This document shows positions 1 through 7,500 of a stretch of 12,186 nucleotides of DNA, one piece after another. How positions within the stretch are numbered: position 1 is the stretch's first letter; each line of letters begins with the position of its first letter. The stretch covers positions 1 to 12,186 of the forward strand of contig JAICTB010000046.1 of assembly GCA_025936595.1 (NCBI GenBank), given 5' to 3'. The notes below the pieces were generated by a model. That model did not search any database. It was not told the DNA's origin and worked only from the letters and a program-made list of their open reading frames with translations. The position numbers and the translations under genes are program-made. The DNA is from Thermoleophilia bacterium. GTDB lineage: Bacteria; Actinomycetota; Thermoleophilia; Gaiellales; Gaiellaceae.

Positions 1-233
1 AGGAGGGTCGTCTCGCGCTGGTTCGTGATCGCGACGGTGTCGACGCCGTCGACGCCTGCGGCCGCCGCCGCGACGAGGACGCTCCGCCAGATCTCCTCCG
101 GATCGTGCTCGACCCAACCTGGCTGCGGGAAGTGCTGCGGCAGCTCCGCGTAGCCGCGCCGGTGGACGCGCAGCTCCTCGTCGACGACGAGGCAGGTCGT
201 GCCGGTCGTCCCCTGGTCGATCGCGAGAATCAA
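1..233 (-). CDS. glpK: Glycerol kinase, N-terminal part (cut by window edge)
   Basis: ATP-dependent phosphorylation of glycerol to sn-glycerol 3-phosphate in the cytoplasm (FGGY kinase family). Only the first 77 residues are in the window; the gene runs off the left edge, and the family is usually about 500 residues. Seen: the N-terminal phosphate-binding stretch ILAIDQGTTGTT (residues 2-13), the glycerol-kinase-like GWVEHDP (39-45), and ITNQRETT (69-76), whose Arg-Glu pair contacts glycerol in characterised enzymes. I chose TTG at 231-233 because the protein should begin only a residue or two before the ILAID strand. That TTG overlaps the TGA of the upstream hydrolase gene (TTGA), which suggests translational coupling; no convincing Shine-Dalgarno is visible. 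Other FGGY kinases share the first motif, but the combination with GWVEHDP and NQRET favours glycerol kinase strongly. Confidence 0.93.
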   Translation of the reverse strand, partial: MILAIDQGTTGTTCLVVDEELRVHRRGYAELPQHFPQPGWVEHDPEEIWRSVLVAAAAAGVDGVDTVAITNQRETTL

Positions 234-979
234 GCGTGCGCTTCGACGAACGCGAGCACGCGGCGCCACGCGTCGTCGGACGCGTCGGAGAACTCCTCGT
301 GCTTGCGGTCGAAGAAGCTGTGCGGCGCGCCGTCGAACGTCACGATCTCGTGCTCCACCCCGACGGCGTCGAGCGCGCGGTCGAGCTCCGCGTTGTCGTC
401 GGCGGTGATGCTCTGGTCGTCGCCAGCCTGCAGCGCGAGGATCGGGCACTCGATCTGCTGCGCGCGCTGCACGACGCTCGGCCCGCCGCGGTCGCGTGTC
501 GGCGCGCCGTAGAACCCGATCGCGCCGGCGAGCGCGTGGCCCGAGGCGGCCGCGACCCAGGAGGCGCGCCCGCCGAAGCAGAAGCCGACGCTGAAGATCG
601 ACGTGCAGCCGAGCTCGCGCAGCTTTGCGATCGCCGCCGCGGCGTCCGCCTGCACGCCGTCGTCCGTCGTCCGGCCGACGTGCGGCATGTACTCGAACTC
701 GTCGTCCCGCTTGCCCGTCCCGGCGGTGCGTCCGAAGTAGTCGAACGCGATCGCAGCATGGCCGCGCTCGGCAAAGCGAAGCGCGAGCTCCTCGTAGAAG
801 TGATAGAGGCCGCGCACGTCCGGGAAGATCACGATGCCGGTCCCGGCCGGCGCCTCGGGGGCCGCGAGGAACGCGGAGAAGCTCGTACCGTCGGCGGACG
901 TGAGGTCGAGATCCTCGTGGGAGACGGCCGCGCCCGCGATGCGCGGGATCGGCGGCTCGGAGTCGGTGTCGAAGCACAC
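230..979 (-). CDS. Dienelactone hydrolase family protein
   Basis: An alpha/beta-hydrolase of 249 residues, the usual length for the dienelactone hydrolase (carboxymethylenebutenolidase) family. Seen: the nucleophile elbow GFCFGG with Cys134 in place of the more common Ser, an acidic residue in AGDDQ (Asp187 or Asp188), and His220 in PHSFFD, together a Cys-Asp-His triad. FPDVRGLYHFYEELA (52-66) is the typical oxyanion and early-helix region. No signal peptide, so cytoplasmic. Family members open dienelactones in chlorocatechol degradation, but many act on other esters, and nothing nearby (carbonic anhydrase, diiron protein, glycerol kinase) indicates aromatic degradation, so the substrate is unknown. 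The start is GTG at 977-979 with no clear Shine-Dalgarno, 15 bases after the carbonic anhydrase stop; the stop overlaps the glpK start. Probably co-transcribed with both neighbours. Confidence 0.9.
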   Translation of the reverse strand: MCFDTDSEPPIPRIAGAAVSHEDLDLTSADGTSFSAFLAAPEAPAGTGIVIFPDVRGLYHFYEELALRFAERGHAAIAFDYFGRTAGTGKRDDEFEYMPHVGRTTDDGVQADAAAAIAKLRELGCTSIFSVGFCFGGRASWVAAASGHALAGAIGFYGAPTRDRGGPSVVQRAQQIECPILALQAGDDQSITADDNAELDRALDAVGVEHEIVTFDGAPHSFFDRKHEEFSDASDDAWRRVLAFVEAHA

Positions 980-994
980 GGCCCGTATTCAAGC

Positions 995-1495
995 TCAACA
1001 GAGTCGAGCGACGCGCCCGGTCGCGACGTCGTAGAGGAAGCCTCCGACCTGGAGGTGCGGAAGATACGGCCACGCCCTGACGCGCTCGACGTCCTCGCAG
1101 ACCGATCGCGCCGCGTCGTTCGTGACGTGAAAGGTGAGGCTCCTCGTGTCCGGGCCGCCCGCGTCGCGCACGGCGGCGTGGATGTCGTCCTCACTTCCCG
1201 CGGTCATGCGGCAATCGGTGTGCGCGATCACCATCAGGCGCTCGACCCCGAGCAGGTGCGACGCCAGCACGAGGGTGCGCAGGACGTCGCCGGTCACACG
1301 CGCGCCCGCGTTGCGCAGGATCTTCGCGTCGCCGGGCCCGAGCCCGAGCATCGTGAGCGGCTCGATGCGCGAGTCGATGCAGGTGAGGACCGCCAGCCCG
1401 CGTGCAGCGTGCGCCTGCAGGCCGGCGAGCTCGAACCCAGACGCGTACGCGTCGTTCCCGGCGAGCTCGCCGGCGAAGGTCTCGTCACCCGCCAC
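995..1495 (-). CDS. Beta-class carbonic anhydrase
   Basis: Interconverts carbon dioxide and bicarbonate with a catalytic zinc in the cytoplasm. The 166-residue length fits the short actinobacterial beta-carbonic anhydrases of the Rv1284 type. Seen: the first ligand block LTCIDSR (Cys39, with the Asp41/Arg43 dyad) and the second block IAHTDCRM (His92, Cys95), giving the complete Cys-His-Cys zinc site. ILRNAGARV (59-67) is the conserved segment between them, and LQVGGFLYDVATGRV (148-162) is the typical C-terminal strand. The start is GTG at 1493-1495; an AGGA overlapping the stop codon of the upstream diiron gene can serve as Shine-Dalgarno. The spacing of 9 bases upstream and 15 bases downstream implies an operon. 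It lies one gene away from the zinc importer, but no Zur-like site is visible at this gene. Confidence 0.93.
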   Translation of the reverse strand: MAGDETFAGELAGNDAYASGFELAGLQAHAARGLAVLTCIDSRIEPLTMLGLGPGDAKILRNAGARVTGDVLRTLVLASHLLGVERLMVIAHTDCRMTAGSEDDIHAAVRDAGGPDTRSLTFHVTNDAARSVCEDVERVRAWPYLPHLQVGGFLYDVATGRVARLC

Positions 1496-1504
1496 CGCGG
1501 AATC

Positions 1505-2323
1505 CTAGTTCAGCTGGTACGGCAGCTCGATGCCGCTCGGGTCGATGCCGAGCGACTTCGCGAGGCGGATGCCGTTCTCGAGGTCCTCCCGCAGCATCCT
1601 GATGTCGGTCTCGCGCATCAGCGCGCCGATGAACTCACGCGCCTTCGGCCGCCACAGCGCGTGCTGGGCGAAGATCGGGAGCAGCCGGTTCGCCGCGACG
1701 ACGAGCGTCGTCTTCACCTTCTTCCCGGCACCTTCGAGCAGGACGCGCTCGTACGCCATGCCGGCGCCGTGGTGGATCCCGTCGTCGATCGCGAGCCGGT
1801 TGCAGAGATCCTCGAGCACGGTGCCGCGGGACGAGCGCGCGATCATCCGGAACCTGGGGATGATCAGCCGCTCGTAGAAGACCTGCATGAGAAACACCTT
1901 CTCCTCGAGCGTGTCGGCGTCGAGCACTTGCTGCGCGAGCCGGTCGAGATACGGATCGCGCTCCGCCATCCCGCCGGATTCCTGGATGAGCTTCAGCCAC
2001 GCCTCAGTGTGGCGGGACTCGTCCTGCACCATCGTCGTGTAGTAGAGCTTCGCCTCGTGGTCGGGCGCGATCGCGAAGAGCTGCGTCGCCATCTCGACCG
2101 CGAGCTCGTCCGCCTGGAGCTGCTGCGTGATCACCGAGCGCCAGAGATCCTGCCGCCGCGCGAGCTTCTGCGGCGAGCCCTTGTACTCCGGAACCGGCGG
2201 GATCTCACCCCACGGCAGATCTCTGATCTGCCATTCGGCGCGCTTCGCCAGCTCGTAGTAGCGGTAGACGCCGTTCAGGTCGCGCGGCTCGGCGCCCTGC
2301 TCGACGCGTTCCTCGACATCCAT
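1505..2323 (-). CDS. Ferritin-like/R2-like diiron protein of unknown reaction
   Basis: A soluble 272-residue, mainly helical protein that I assign to the ferritin-like superfamily (ribonucleotide reductase R2, AurF-type oxygenases and relatives) from its metal-ligand pattern. Candidate ligands are Glu73 (LQADELAVEM), Glu102 and His105 (QDESRHTEAW, an ExxH motif), Glu151 (FYERLIIPRF), and Asp181 with His184 (IDDGIHHGAG). The second ExxH position therefore appears to carry Asp. I cannot name the substrate: the protein does not look like canonical R2 and is shorter than R2-like ligand-binding oxidases as I remember them. ATG at 2321-2323 is the first start in a frame that fits; the Shine-Dalgarno is weak. 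It is the first gene of the leftward group with carbonic anhydrase, hydrolase and glpK, 40 bases after znuB. CDS certain, fold likely, reaction unknown. Confidence 0.8.
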   Translation of the reverse strand: MDVEERVEQGAEPRDLNGVYRYYELAKRAEWQIRDLPWGEIPPVPEYKGSPQKLARRQDLWRSVITQQLQADELAVEMATQLFAIAPDHEAKLYYTTMVQDESRHTEAWLKLIQESGGMAERDPYLDRLAQQVLDADTLEEKVFLMQVFYERLIIPRFRMIARSSRGTVLEDLCNRLAIDDGIHHGAGMAYERVLLEGAGKKVKTTLVVAANRLLPIFAQHALWRPKAREFIGALMRETDIRMLREDLENGIRLAKSLGIDPSGIELPYQLN

Positions 2324-2351
2324 CGGCGGACAGCCTAACGATCAGTCGCTG

Positions 2352-2380
2352 AAGCGCTGAAGATCAGCGCCGCAGCGCTT
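2352..2380 (-). terminator. Hairpin at the end of znuB
   Basis: Two alternative stems overlap the znuB stop codon. One has 7-base arms at 2354-2360 (GCGCTGA) and 2364-2370 with a 3-base loop; the other has 8-base arms at 2352-2359 (AAGCGCTG) and 2373-2380 with a 13-base loop. No U tract follows on the minus strand, so this is a weak candidate for termination or attenuation between the zinc operon and the downstream diiron gene. It could also be incidental in such GC-rich sequence. Confidence 0.3.
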
Positions 2381-3158
2381 CGACCGTCGAGGTTGCGAGG
2401 AAGACGGCCGTTCCCGCGAGGACGATCGTGCCACCCGGCGGGAGATTCGCGTAGTAGGAGACGGTCAGGCCGACGAGCACGGAGAGGAGCCCGAAGCAGA
2501 TCGAGAGGCCGATCGTCGAGCGGAGGCTCCACGCGACCCGCTGCGCGGCGATCACCGGCAGCACCATCAGCGCCGCGATCAGGAGGATGCCGACGATCCT
2601 CATCGAGACGCCGATCGTCAGCGCAGCGAGCATCGAGATCACGCCGTTCAGCACCGGCACAGGCAACCCGGCGACCCGCGCTCCGTCCTCGTCGAGGGAC
2701 ACCGCGATCAGCGCGCGCATGAGCACGGCGAGCACGACGAGGGCGCCGATGCCGAGCACCGCGATCACGACGAGATCGCTGCCGGTCACCGTGAGGATCG
2801 ATCCGAAGAGATACGAGAAGAGGTTCGCGTTGAGCGCACCGGCGGCCGAGATCAGCACGACCCCGCCGGCGATTCCCGTGTAGAAGACGATCGCGAGCGC
2901 CTGGTCGCCCGCCGCCTGGCGGCGCGCGCGCAGCCACTCGATCCCGCCCGCTCCGATCAGCGCGGCCGCGAGCGCCGTCCACACGGGCGAGATGCCGAGC
3001 AGGTAGCCGGCCGCCACACCGGCGAAGGCGACATGCCCGATGCCGTCGCCGATCAGGCTCATCTCGCGCTGCACGAGGAAGAAGCCGACGGCGGGAGCGA
3101 GCACGCCGACGATCGCCCCGGCGGCGAAGGCGAGCCGCATGAACTCGAGATCAAGCAT
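2364..3158 (-). CDS. znuB: Zinc ABC transporter, membrane permease
   Basis: Inner-membrane permease of the ABC-3 (ZnuB/MntB) family; 264 residues, the normal size. It is almost wholly hydrophobic, with about eight predicted membrane segments, for example residues 8-27, 44-72, 89-108, 126-150, 170-184, 187-205, 216-237 and 243-258. The family signature SLIGDGIGHVAFAG (34-47) follows the first segment. I start it at ATG 3156-3158 (MLDLEFMRLAF) rather than at upstream in-frame codons because those lie inside znuC and would add an Arg/Ser-rich non-family extension. The start overlaps the znuC stop by 8 bases and lacks its own Shine-Dalgarno, implying coupled translation. Family members move zinc or manganese; the divergent Zur gene and operators favour zinc. 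Confidence 0.93.
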   Translation of the reverse strand: MLDLEFMRLAFAAGAIVGVLAPAVGFFLVQREMSLIGDGIGHVAFAGVAAGYLLGISPVWTALAAALIGAGGIEWLRARRQAAGDQALAIVFYTGIAGGVVLISAAGALNANLFSYLFGSILTVTGSDLVVIAVLGIGALVVLAVLMRALIAVSLDEDGARVAGLPVPVLNGVISMLAALTIGVSMRIVGILLIAALMVLPVIAAQRVAWSLRSTIGLSICFGLLSVLVGLTVSYYANLPPGGTIVLAGTAVFLATSTVEALRR

Positions 3159-3867
3159 GCGTATGCGAGGGGTCGTGCCACAGGCCCGGCAGCTGCGACG
3201 GCGGGCCGTCGAAGACGATGCGCTCGCGGACGAGCACGAGCCGCTGCACGAATCGCTCGACCGCGCCGAACTCGTGCGAGACATAGAGGATCGTCACGCC
3301 GAGCTCCTCGTGCAGGCGATGCAAGAGGGCGCCGAGCGCGTCCTGCGCCGCCACGTCGACGCCGGTGGTCGGCTCGTCGAGCACGAGCAGCGACGGGTGG
3401 GCCGCGAGCGCCTTCGCGATGAATGCGCGCTGCTGCTGGCCGCCCGAGAGCGTACTCAGCCGCCGTCCGGCGAGCTCGTGCATGCCCACGCGCTCGAGCG
3501 CCTCCTCGACGGCGGCGTGATCGTCCCGCCGCAGCCGGCCGACCGGCCGCAATGCCGCGCGGCCGGCTTCGACCACCTCCCGGACGGTTGCGGGCGCGTG
3601 CACGCCGATCTTCGTGCGCTGCGCGAGGTAGCCGATCTTCGTGCGCGCGCCGAACGTGCGCGCGGCCTCGCCGAACAGGAGCACCGCGCCGCGTGTCGGG
3701 CGCTCGAGGCCGAGCGCCAGGCGAAGCAGCGTCGTCTTGCCGCCGCCGTTCGGGCCGGCGATCGCGACGAACTCTCCCTCCGCGACGCGGAGGTCGACGT
3801 CGGTCAGCACCGCCGGACCCTGCCCGTAGGCGAAGTCGACGCCGTCGAGCTCGAGGGCTAGCGGCAT
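3151..3867 (-). CDS. znuC: Zinc ABC transporter, ATP-binding protein
   Basis: Cytoplasmic ATPase that powers the ZnuB permease; 238 residues. Seen in order: Walker A GPNGGGKTT (38-46), Q-loop Gln83, the signature LSGGQQQR (140-147), Walker B LLVLDEP (160-166), and the switch His198 in VSHE. The C-terminus ends HDPSHTHA with three histidines, which might touch metal but is too short to interpret. ATG at 3865-3867 is preceded by GGGAGG (3875-3880 on the forward strand) at a 7-base spacing, so the start is well supported. The gene begins within the last 10 bases of znuA and overlaps znuB by 8 bases, a tight A-C-B operon. The organisation identifies the partners; the sequence alone would also allow a manganese transporter. 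Confidence 0.95.
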   Translation of the reverse strand: MPLALELDGVDFAYGQGPAVLTDVDLRVAEGEFVAIAGPNGGGKTTLLRLALGLERPTRGAVLLFGEAARTFGARTKIGYLAQRTKIGVHAPATVREVVEAGRAALRPVGRLRRDDHAAVEEALERVGMHELAGRRLSTLSGGQQQRAFIAKALAAHPSLLVLDEPTTGVDVAAQDALGALLHRLHEELGVTILYVSHEFGAVERFVQRLVLVRERIVFDGPPSQLPGLWHDPSHTHA

Positions 3868-4679
3868 CCGAGCGCCTCCCGCAAGGCCGCAAGGTTCCGT
3901 CGCATCAGCGTGAGATACGTGGCGCCGCTACGCGCCTCTTGCGCTGTCAGCCCCTCGATCGGGTCGAGCACCGCGGCGCGCGCGCCCGCTTCACGCGCGA
4001 CCGTCTGCGCGAGCTTCGGCGACACGAGCCGCTCGAAGAAAACGGTGCCGATGTGCTCGCGGCGGACGAGCCGCGCAAGCGACGCGAGCTCCTGCGGGCT
4101 CGGCTCCGACTCGGGGTCGATCCCGGTGATCGCGATCTGGCGGAGCCCGTAGCGTGCCGCGAGATACCCGAACGCGGCGTGGCTCGTGACGAAGTCGCGG
4201 CGTGTGCAGTGCGCGAGGCCGCGACGGTAGGCGACGTCGAGTCGCAGGACGCGCGCCGCGAGGGCACGCGCCTCTCCCGGACGCTCGAGCGCGGCGCCGA
4301 CCCTGCGCACGATGCGCGCGTACAGCACCGGGTCGAGCCACACGTGGGGGTCCGAGCGTCGCACCGGCAGCCCGGCGAGCACGTCGACGCGCTTGCCCGA
4401 GGCCTGGCGAACGGCGTCCGAGACGGCAGGCTGGAAGCCGTGCGAGAGGTACAGGACGACGCCTGCACGCTGGATCTCCGCGACCGCCTGCGGCGTCAGC
4501 TCGACGTCGTGCGGCTCGGACCCGGCCGGGGTCAGGTCGTGCACGGCATAGGCCGTGCCGCCCACCTCCCGCGCGGCGTAGGCGAGCGGATAGAAGGCCG
4601 CGACGACCGAATGCCGGCCGCCGGCAGGCCCGCACGCGGCGCAGGCCAGGAGGACGAATGTGGCGAGAATGATTCTCAT
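3858..4679 (-). CDS. znuA: Zinc-binding lipoprotein of the ABC importer
   Basis: Extracytoplasmic solute-binding protein of the ZnuA/TroA cluster (family A-I) that delivers zinc to ZnuBC; 273 residues. The N-terminus MRIILATFVLLAC is a short lipoprotein signal with lipobox LLAC, so Cys13 is the likely lipidated residue (a second Cys is at 16). Probable zinc ligands by family position are His57 (GSEPHDVEL), His112 (DPHVWLDP), His167 (TSHAAFGYLAARYG) and Asp239 (VLDPIEGL). The His/Asp-rich flexible loop found in many ZnuA proteins between the first two ligands is absent here. The start, ATG 4677-4679, is required to retain the signal peptide but has no Shine-Dalgarno; the codon lies in a Zur-box-like palindrome and 9 bases from a second, larger one. 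First gene of the operon. Confidence 0.94.
   Translation of the reverse strand: MRIILATFVLLACAACGPAGGRHSVVAAFYPLAYAAREVGGTAYAVHDLTPAGSEPHDVELTPQAVAEIQRAGVVLYLSHGFQPAVSDAVRQASGKRVDVLAGLPVRRSDPHVWLDPVLYARIVRRVGAALERPGEARALAARVLRLDVAYRRGLAHCTRRDFVTSHAAFGYLAARYGLRQIAITGIDPESEPSPQELASLARLVRREHIGTVFFERLVSPKLAQTVAREAGARAAVLDPIEGLTAQEARSGATYLTLMRRNLAALREALGCR
4664..4678. promoter_or_regulatory. Second Zur-box-like palindrome over the znuA start
   Basis: GAGAAT-G-ATTCTC (4665-4677) is a perfect palindrome around one central base. Read on the minus strand with flanks it is TGAGAATCATTCTCG, which matches 12 of 15 bases of the mycobacterial-type Zur box as I recall it (TGAAAATCATTTTCA). It covers the first codons of znuA, including part of the ATG, so a bound regulator would sit over the 5' end of the transcript. 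Assignment as an operator is inference from sequence and position. Confidence 0.6.
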
Positions 4680-4688
4680 CGACTGGTC

Positions 4689-4713
4689 GACGATAACGAT
4701 TCTCGTTATCGTC
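4689..4713. promoter_or_regulatory. Zur operator between znuA and zur
   Basis: A perfect 11-base inverted repeat, GACGATAACGA at 4689-4699 and its complement at 4703-4713, flanks a 3-base centre. The inner 19 bases (4692-4710) match the classic Fur box (GATAATGATAATCATTATC) at 15 of 19 positions. It fills most of the 40-base gap between the divergent znuA and zur starts, 6 bases before the zur ATG, so one bound Zur dimer or pair of dimers could block both promoters. I cannot place reliable -35/-10 elements; a TTGGAC on the minus strand at the zur-proximal end is only suggestive. Confidence 0.8.
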
Positions 4714-4719
4714 TGTCCA

Positions 4720-5145
4720 ATGGATTGGGTGTCGCACGCGCAGGCCGAGCTGCGGGGCGCCGGCTACCGGCCGGGCGCCGCGGCCCGGCTCGTCCTCGAG
4801 CATCTCGATCGGGAGGACTGCTGCCGCGGCGCGCAGGAGATCTTCGACGCGCTCTCGACCGGCGGCACCAAGGTCGGCCTCGCAAGCGTGTACCGCATGC
4901 TGGAACGGCTGGACGAGCGCGGGCTCGTGCAGCGCATCGACCTCGGCGACGGAATCGTCCGGTACGAGGCTGCGCGCGACGCGGGGCATCACCACCACCT
5001 CGTCTGCGGCGCGTGCGGCAAGGTCGAGCCGTTCGCCGACCGTCGCCTCGAGCGGGCGATCGAGGCTGTCGAGGAGCGCAGCGGCTACTCGGTCGTCGCG
5101 CACGACGTCGTGCTGCGCGGCGCGTGCGCCAACTGCCGCGACTGA
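4720..5145 (+). CDS. zur: Zinc uptake regulator, Fur family
   Basis: Cytoplasmic dimeric repressor that binds DNA when loaded with zinc; 141 residues, normal for Fur/Zur. Residues about 15-82 form the winged helix, with recognition helix VGLASVYRMLERL (52-64). Residues 83-141 form the dimerisation and metal domain: the His cluster 90-93, then Cys96-x-x-Cys99 and Cys136-x-x-Cys139, which make the structural Cys4 zinc site. The sequence HHHHLVCGACGKVE resembles mycobacterial FurB/Zur. The divergent znuACB operon and the shared palindromes favour Zur over Fur. I start it at ATG 4720; an upstream ATG at 4660 would put the coding region through the operators and inside znuA, and a GTG at 4730 is an alternative. 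No Shine-Dalgarno is visible, so the mRNA may be leaderless. Probably autoregulated; the stop overlaps the next start (TGATG). Confidence 0.92.
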   Translation: MDWVSHAQAELRGAGYRPGAAARLVLEHLDREDCCRGAQEIFDALSTGGTKVGLASVYRMLERLDERGLVQRIDLGDGIVRYEAARDAGHHHHLVCGACGKVEPFADRRLERAIEAVEERSGYSVVAHDVVLRGACANCRD

Positions 5146-5794
5146 TGTCCTCCCACGACGAGCCCCTGCGCCGGCTGGTCTCGCGGCTGCAGCCGTTCAG
5201 CCACCACGACCTCGAACAGCTGCGCGTGCCGGACTCGGCGGCGGCGCGCGCGGCGGAAGAGGTGAGCCGCGCGTCGGCCTCCGAGAGCCTCGTGAACCAC
5301 GGCTTTCGCTCGTACGGCTTCGGCGCACTGCTCGGGGTCGCCGACGGCTTCCGGTTCGACGCAGAGCTGCTGTACGTCGCGTCGCTGCTGCACGACATCG
5401 GGCTGACCGAGACGTACGACCGCGGCGGATGCTTCGAGTCCGACGGCGCGGACGCGGCGCGCGAGCTTCTGGCCGAGCTCGGCTGGCCGGCGGAGCGCGC
5501 CGACCGCGTTGGCCGCGCGATCTACCTGCACATGCACGACGTCGCGACGGACGAGCCGGCGGAGGCGCACCTGCTCGCGTTCGGGACGAGCGTCGACGTG
5601 GCCGGCTGGCGGCTGCACGATATCGACGAGCCGCTGCGAGACGCCGTGCTCGACACGTACCCGCGCCTGGGGTTCAAGCGGCACTTCCTCGCGCTCTTCG
5701 AAGACCAGGCCGCGCGCAAGCCGCAATGCGTCGTGCACGCGTACCTGCACGAGCGCGGAGGCGCGAGCCGCATCCTCGATGCGCCGTTTGCTGA

Positions 5795-5798
<4 letters not shown>
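5145..5798 (+). CDS. HD-domain metal-dependent hydrolase, cyanamide-hydratase-like
   Basis: A soluble 217-residue protein with an HD domain. Seen: His52 in LVNHGFRSYGFG, the His83-Asp84 pair in LLHDIGLTE, a further IYLHMHD (127-132) and Asp151 in SVDVAG, the usual H...HD...D metal ligands. The arrangement NHxFRSY followed by LYVASLLHDIGLT resembles the cyanamide hydratase/Ddi2-like group, whose members bind a metal ion, zinc in characterised examples. Family relatives have diverse or unknown substrates, so the reaction here is open; nothing suggests a cyclic nucleotide or ppGpp enzyme. The start is ATG 5145-5147, sharing one base with the zur stop, and the stop overlaps the next gene by 4 bases (ATGA). 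A much longer upstream open frame exists but is antisense to znuA and znuC. If the metal is zinc, its place behind zur could be meaningful. Confidence 0.85.
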
Positions 5799-6186
<388 letters not shown>

Positions 6187-6190
<4 letters not shown>

Positions 6191-7500
6191 CCACCTCGGT
6201 GAAGAAGCTGCCGCTCCTCGGCGGTGGGCGGGCGGTGGGCGGGCCGATCGCGCTCGGCCTGCTCGGTGCGTACTTCGCGGTTGCGCTCGGCGGGCTGTCT
6301 GCGGCCGCGGTCGCCGTCGTGGTCGGTGCGGGTGACCTTGCCGCACGCCGGCCGTTTGCGGCGCTGCCGCTCCTCGCCGTCCACCTGTTCGCGCTCGGAT
6401 TCCTGCCGTTCGCCGTCACGGGAGCGTCGTTCCACCTGCTGCCGGTGATGTTGCGCAACGACATCGCACACAGGCTCCGGCTTCAGGCGGCGTTCGTGCT
6501 CCTGCTCGGCGGGTTCCTCGTCGCACCCGGGATCGCCTACCGCGCGCCGGGACTCCTGTGGCCCGGCGCGGCACTCGTCGTCGCCGGGCTCGCACTCGTG
6601 CTCGGCGAGGTGCTCGGGCTCCTCCTGCGCGCACCCGGCGAGCGCACGCTGATCGTCAGCCGCGTCGGCGTTACGCTCTCCTCGCTCAGCGTCGCCGCGA
6701 CGCTTGTCCTCGGCGGGATCGCCTTCTCCCCGGGTGTCGACGGCCGCGCGATCCTCGTCCACTTGCACCTCGCGGTGCTCGGCTGGCTGACGATCCTGAT
6801 CGTCACGGTCGGGCGCACGCTCGTGCCCATGCTCGCGCTCGCGCCGACGGCGCCCGCCCGCCGACTACCGCTGACGGAGTGCTCGCTCGGCGCCGGCGTG
6901 GCCCTCGTGGTGACGGGGCTTGCCATCGACCGGAACGAGGTCGCGCTCGCGGGCGGCGCCCTCCTCTTCATGACCCTCGCCGTCTTCGCACGCCTCGTCG
7001 TCCGCGTCGCACGAACGCGCCGGATCCCGATCGAGGCGCCACTCGCGCACCTGCTGACGGGCGTCGCATTCCTGCTCCAGGCGGGGGTGCTCGGCGTGCT
7101 GATGCTGACCGGCGCGCTCTCGCCCGCCCGCGGGATCGTCGCCTACGTGATCCTCCTGCTGCTCGGCTGGGCAGGCGGGGTGACGCTCGCCCATCTCGGC
7201 AAGCTGCTCGCGCTGTCGGTGTGGGTGTGGTGGCCACCGGGGCCGCGTCCCAAGCAGGACGCGCTCTATCCGCGCATCCTCTGGCTTGCGGAGGCTGCGT
7301 CATTCGCCGCCGCGGTCGAGCTCCTCGCCGCCGGATCACTCTTCGGCCGGGCGCCGCTCGTGCGCAGTGGCGGCGTACTGCTCCTCGCGGCGGCGGGAAT
7401 TGCCATGCTGGGGGCCGCCCGCACGTGGGCCTGCCGGGGCCATCGTCCGGAGCCCGCGCTTCAATCCGCCCATTCGAAATCACAGACAGGAGAAACCTGA
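6187..7500 (+). CDS. 12-TM membrane protein, heme-copper-oxidase-subunit-I-like
   Basis: A 437-residue, very hydrophobic protein with about twelve membrane segments between residues 19 and 413 and a short polar tail. I recognise no named family with certainty. Two segments look alike: HLFALGFLPFAVTGASFHLLPVM (66-88) and HLHLAVLGWLTILIVTVGRTLVPM (192-215), both a His near the start, a Leu-rich helix, a Gly and a closing L-x-PVM/VPM. Further intramembrane histidines are His83, His194, His288 and His336 (LAHLGKLL, followed by VWVWWPP). This resembles CcoN-like or NnrS-like heme/copper membrane proteins lacking the full catalytic set. Start GTG 6187-6189 overlaps the hslR stop (GTGA); no Shine-Dalgarno. 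It ends one base before the HU start. CDS certain; role unknown, possibly heme, copper or nitric-oxide related. Confidence 0.8.
7488..7492 (+). promoter_or_regulatory. Ribosome binding site of the HU gene
   Basis: AGGAG lies 8 bases before the ATG at 7501, inside the last codons of the membrane-protein gene. It is the only strong Shine-Dalgarno in the plus-strand operon; the genes ahead of it rely on overlapping starts. CAGG/CCTG (7487-7490 and 7496-7499) could form a 4-base hairpin that partly covers it, too weak to claim regulation. The independent site would let HU be made at higher level than its neighbours. Confidence 0.75.

Noticed and set aside
236..2338. A 700-codon open frame on the plus strand opposite the hydrolase, carbonic anhydrase and diiron genes
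   Set aside because: It is the antisense mirror of three clear genes, is Arg/Asp/Glu/Val-rich without any family motif, and arises from strong GC third-position bias.
3159..3284. N-terminal extension of znuB
   Set aside because: The added residues are an out-of-frame reading of znuC, Arg/Ser-rich and unlike an ABC-3 permease; ATG 3158 gives the usual N-terminus.
4660..4719. Upstream ATG extending zur by 20 residues
   Set aside because: The extension would cross both operator palindromes and overlap the znuA start, and it has no Fur-family similarity.
3423..5144. Long plus-strand open frame upstream of and in frame with the HD-domain gene
   Set aside because: It runs antisense to znuC and znuA and through the zur operator and zur itself; its translation is Arg/Ala low-complexity. 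Only the part from 5145 has family sequence.
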